Below the pieces are notes generated by a model. That model made no database searches. It saw only the letters and a program-made list of their open reading frames with translations, and was not told the origin of the DNA. A stretch of 60,738 nt of DNA from Limnochordia bacterium (GTDB taxonomy: Bacteria > Bacillota > Limnochordia > Darwinibacteriales > DTU012), in assembly GCA_007116145.1 (NCBI GenBank), contig SKJB01000023.1:1-60738 (forward strand). Reading direction: 5' to 3'. Below, in pieces: positions 57,917-60,738 of the stretch. Position 1 is the stretch's first letter. Every line of letters begins with the position of its first letter. A program made the translations under genes and the position numbers.

Positions 57917-57960
57917 ACTCCTAGGCCTCTATTGTGCATATACTGCATATACATCCTTAC

Positions 57961-59703
57961 TTAGTGCTTACTCGTTTCGCTTTCAGGCAATGGCTCTGCA
58001 TTTGTAGCGCCTTGCTCCGGCCCCTTATAATTTGTGTGCAATAAGTGATGAGAAACCTCACTTAAAGGGTGCTGTAAAAACGTCTCGTATAAACGTTGTA
58101 CCGCAAGATTTTCATGTGAACCTGCTATTACTGCAGTTTTATCCAGATCCTTAAGCGAAATTCGCCGTTTCTTAATGATCTCTTGCCTTTGTTGTTGATC
58201 AATTACAGTCGGTTGCCCACCACCATTAACACACCCACCAGGACAAGCCATGATCTCAACAAAGTGAGCCGGCATCTTTCCAGCAGCAATATCATCTAAA
58301 ACTCGTCTTGCTTGCTTCAGTCCACTAACAACTTTCACCTTTACTTCTGATCCATCCACAAACACCTTTGAACCCGCATCCGATTCTTCTAGTTTGACTC
58401 GGTCAGGATAAGCCGCTAGTAGTGTACGCAGGGCAGCTTCCATCACACCGCCACTTTGACCAAACAATACCGCACCCCCAGAAGACATTCCCATGGGAGC
58501 ATCAAACTCTTCATCCTTTAGTTTCGCTAATTGCAATCCAGCTTGTTTCATCAATAATGCTAACTCACGCGTTGTTAGTACTACATCCACATCCTGGTAT
58601 CCACTATCATTCATCTCAGGCCTAGCCGCTTCATACTTCTTAGCAGTACACGGCATAATAGAAACCGTCTTGATGCTTGCGGGGTCAATCCCTTCAACTT
58701 GCGCCAAATAGGTTTTCGCCAAAGCTCCAAACATTTGTTGTGGTGACTTACAGGTTGATAAATACTTTGTTAAGCTTGGATAGTGCTCTTCGACAAAGCG
58801 AATCCACCCTGGACTGCAGGAAGTTAAAAGAGGTAAGTCATTGGTCTTGATGCGCTCTAACAACTCATGACCTTCTTCCATGATCGTAACATCAGCTGTA
58901 AAGTTTGTATCAAAGACATGATTAAACCCAAGCCTGCGCAACGCTGTCACCATTTTCCCAGTAACATCAGTTCCTGCAGGGAGACCAAATTCCTCACCAA
59001 GGGCTGTACGCACAGCTGGAGCTACTTGTACCACTACATGAGCATCGCTACTTAGCATATCCCAGACTTGATTAACATCATTACGCTCATAAAGAGCACC
59101 AACTGGACAGACTTGCACACACTGCCCACAAAACGTACAAGAAACCTGGTCTAAACTCTGATGCCAAGCCGGAGAGATTACCGTATCGATCCCGCGACCG
59201 AGAGCCCCTAGAATCGTCATCCCCTGTACTTCTTCGCACACCGCAACACAACGCCGACAAAGAATACACTTGTTTACATCGCGATAAATTACCGCTCCTT
59301 CGTCGATCACAGCCTCTTCGTAGTTTACTGTCTCCACATCACGCACACCCAACTCTTGCGATAGGTTCTGTAGGCCACAATTTTGACTACGCACACACTG
59401 AAGACAATCTTGAGGGTGAGCGGATAACATCATTTGCACATTCATCTGTCGAGCCTCTAACACCCGCTTTGTGTGGGTCTTAACCACCATTCCTTCTTCA
59501 GCGGGTAGCACACAAGACGCCGGTAAGTTTCGCCGTCCTTCCACCTCTACAACACAAATTCGACAAGCACCTATTTCATTACTGTCCTTTAGATGACAGA
59601 GTTTTGGTATTTCTACCCCAATTTCCTTCGCAGCCTCTAGTACAGTGGTGCCAGCTGGTACAGAAACACTTTGACCATTAATAGTTAAAGTAATCATATT
59701 CAC
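57961..59703 (-). CDS. [FeFe]-hydrogenase catalytic subunit (HydA/HndD type)
   Basis: The 580-residue protein carries a full set of clusters. A [2Fe-2S] site uses Cys36/47/50/64, and a His-ligated [4Fe-4S] uses His96 with Cys100/103/109. Two [4Fe-4S] sites lie at 146-156 and 189-199. The H-cluster has L1 TSCSPGW (294-300), L2 MPCTAKK (350-356) and L3 MACPGGC (485-491). With the NuoF-like partner it resembles NAD(P)-linked, possibly electron-bifurcating hydrogenases. The start is GTG 59703 with AAGGTGA 6-7 nt upstream. Confidence 0.95.
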   Translation of the reverse strand: MNMITLTINGQSVSVPAGTTVLEAAKEIGVEIPKLCHLKDSNEIGACRICVVEVEGRRNLPASCVLPAEEGMVVKTHTKRVLEARQMNVQMMLSAHPQDCLQCVRSQNCGLQNLSQELGVRDVETVNYEEAVIDEGAVIYRDVNKCILCRRCVAVCEEVQGMTILGALGRGIDTVISPAWHQSLDQVSCTFCGQCVQVCPVGALYERNDVNQVWDMLSSDAHVVVQVAPAVRTALGEEFGLPAGTDVTGKMVTALRRLGFNHVFDTNFTADVTIMEEGHELLERIKTNDLPLLTSCSPGWIRFVEEHYPSLTKYLSTCKSPQQMFGALAKTYLAQVEGIDPASIKTVSIMPCTAKKYEAARPEMNDSGYQDVDVVLTTRELALLMKQAGLQLAKLKDEEFDAPMGMSSGGAVLFGQSGGVMEAALRTLLAAYPDRVKLEESDAGSKVFVDGSEVKVKVVSGLKQARRVLDDIAAGKMPAHFVEIMACPGGCVNGGGQPTVIDQQQRQEIIKKRRISLKDLDKTAVIAGSHENLAVQRLYETFLQHPLSEVSHHLLHTNYKGPEQGATNAEPLPESETSKH

Positions 59704-59709
59704 TAGACG

Positions 59710-60738
59710 TCACCTTCTCTCTATAGCCTGAAATGGACACTCTTGCACACAAACGCCACATTTTACACACTGTTCACTGACGATTTTAAACGGACTCTTT
59801 CGTTCCCCGACGATAGCTGACGATGGGCAATGCTTTGCACATATTCCACACCCTATACAGGTGGCTTCGTTGATCGAATAACTTACCAATGCCATACAGG
59901 TGCCAGCAGGGCAGCGTTTCTCATGAATATGGGCCTCGTATTCAGCCCGAAAATGACGCAAGGTCGACAACACTGGATTTGGAGCACTCTGGCCAAGGCC
60001 ACAAAGCGAGGTATCTTTAATAAAGGTGGCCAACTTTTCAAGTGTTACAATATCTTCAACCTTGCCCTCACCCTTAACAATCCGTTCGAGGATTTGCAGC
60101 ATGCGCGTTGTTCCCACCCGACAAGGGGTACACTTCCCACAGGACTCGTCCTTCGTAAAATCTAAGAAGAAGCGCGCAATATCGACCATACAGGTATCCT
60201 CATCCATGACAATTAACCCACCAGATCCCATCATTGATCCAAGACTGAGTAGGTTATCATAATCCATGGCAGTATCAAGATCGGCCGCTGTGAGACATCC
60301 ACCAGATGGCCCCCCCGTTTGGGCTGCTTTAAATTCTTTTTTACCAGGAATTCCGCCGCCGATTTCAAAAATAAGCTCTCGCAGAGAAGTCCCCATAGGA
60401 ACTTCAACCAGACCAGTGTTATTAATGTTACCAGCCATGGCAAAAACTTTAGTCCCTTTGGATTTTTCAGTACCAATCTTATTAAACCACTCGGCGCCCT
60501 TAAGAATGATAGCGGTAATATTTGCATAGGTTTCCACGTTATTAATAATCGTTGGTTTACCCCAAAGCCCTTTCACAGCAGGAAATGGCGGTCTTGGGCG
60601 CGGTTCACCTCGATACCCTTCAATAGATTGCAACAGCGCAGTTTCTTCCCCACAAACAAACGCTCCAGCTCCTACTCGAAGCTCCAATTCGAATGAAAAG
60701 TCACTACCCAATATGGATTCACCAAGAAAGCCAAATTC
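59710..60738 (-). CDS. NuoF-like flavoprotein subunit of the hydrogenase (5' end cut)
   Basis: The frame stays open to the window edge, so about the first half of a ~600-residue HydB/HndC-type NADH-oxidising subunit is missing. Visible parts are the FMN-site region [17 protein letters not shown], the SLBB-like domain, the NuoF [4Fe-4S] site CGKCTPCR, and a C-terminal 2[4Fe-4S] ferredoxin module ([12 protein letters not shown] and [12 protein letters not shown]). It precedes the catalytic subunit by 6 nt. A NuoE-like subunit is expected just outside the window. Confidence 0.94.
   Translation of the reverse strand, partial: EFGFLGESILGSDFSFELELRVGAGAFVCGEETALLQSIEGYRGEPRPRPPFPAVKGLWGKPTIINNVETYANITAIILKGAEWFNKIGTEKSKGTKVFAMAGNINNTGLVEVPMGTSLRELIFEIGGGIPGKKEFKAAQTGGPSGGCLTAADLDTAMDYDNLLSLGSMMGSGGLIVMDEDTCMVDIARFFLDFTKDESCGKCTPCRVGTTRMLQILERIVKGEGKVEDIVTLEKLATFIKDTSLCGLGQSAPNPVLSTLRHFRAEYEAHIHEKRCPAGTCMALVSYSINEATCIGCGICAKHCPSSAIVGERKSPFKIVSEQCVKCGVCVQECPFQAIERR

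Noticed and set aside
57774-57925. Miniature transposable element (MITE)
   Set aside because: The 9-bp direct repeats could be a target duplication, but the inverted repeats do not lie at both ends (31 nt separates the left pair) and no second copy is visible in the window.

Overview
The window is a core-genome segment of an endospore-forming, anaerobic member of the Bacillota, probably class Clostridia. Four things support this. Gene order follows the rpoB/str/clpC region of Bacillus and Clostridium. Sporulation genes are present (spoIIE with Spo0A boxes, sigH, spmA/spmB). The Gram-positive protein-arginine-phosphorylation and stress operon ctsR-mcsA-mcsB-clpC is intact. An [FeFe]-hydrogenase with a NADH-oxidising partner sits at the right edge. 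The genus cannot be named from the sequence alone. No rRNA gene, insertion sequence, prophage or CRISPR array was seen.

Layout. 1-5.7 kb (minus strand): rplC (cut by the window edge), rpsJ, tuf, fusA, rpsG, rpsL and an L7Ae-like gene, all behind a consensus sigma-A promoter and a leader with two related hairpins. 5.9-13.3 kb: rpoB-rpoC with its own promoter and a long leader that carries a tiny ORF. 13.3-16.9 kb: rplJ-rplL behind an L10-type attenuator, and rpmG-secE-nusG-rplK-rplA. 16.9-18.9 kb: a second tuf, a small membrane protein gene and a Thr-Tyr-fMet tRNA cluster. 18.9-23.7 kb: sigH, rlmB, thyX, mrnC, cysS, cysE. 23.9-34.5 kb: an unknown plus-strand gene, an ispD-ispF fusion, a PIN-TRAM membrane protein, carD, disA, radA, clpC, mcsB, mcsA, ctsR.

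34.6-39.2 kb (plus strand): spmA, spmB, a 48-residue ORF with a forespore-type promoter, a Na/phosphate transporter with a PhoU-like tail, and an HtrA protease. 39.2-47.6 kb (minus strand): folB, ftsH, tilS, spoIIE, tRNA-Met and a membrane pyrophosphatase. 47.8-56.7 kb is a mixed region: aroC, a phosphoesterase, an MFS exporter, an RseC-like protein, tRNA-Asp, a 56-residue Cys-rich protein, an FMN-binding-domain protein, an orphan trpB, a PfkB-type kinase, a secreted unknown and an M23 lipoprotein. 56.9-60.7 kb: murB, a structured intergenic element, and the [FeFe]-hydrogenase catalytic subunit with its NuoF-like partner, which runs off the edge.

Themes. Most genes are housekeeping. The transcription and translation machinery is organised in several independently promoted units with unusually clear sigma-A promoters (TTGACA-like, 17-bp spacer, TATAAT-like). 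At least 18 genes appear to start at GTG or TTG, including rpoB and rpoC. The least explained features are non-coding leaders: str twin hairpins, an rpoB leader ORF, a pyrophosphatase leader ORF inside a hairpin loop, and a possible three-way-junction RNA beside the hydrogenase. Three very small proteins are the least explained coding features. No clearly new multi-gene system was found.
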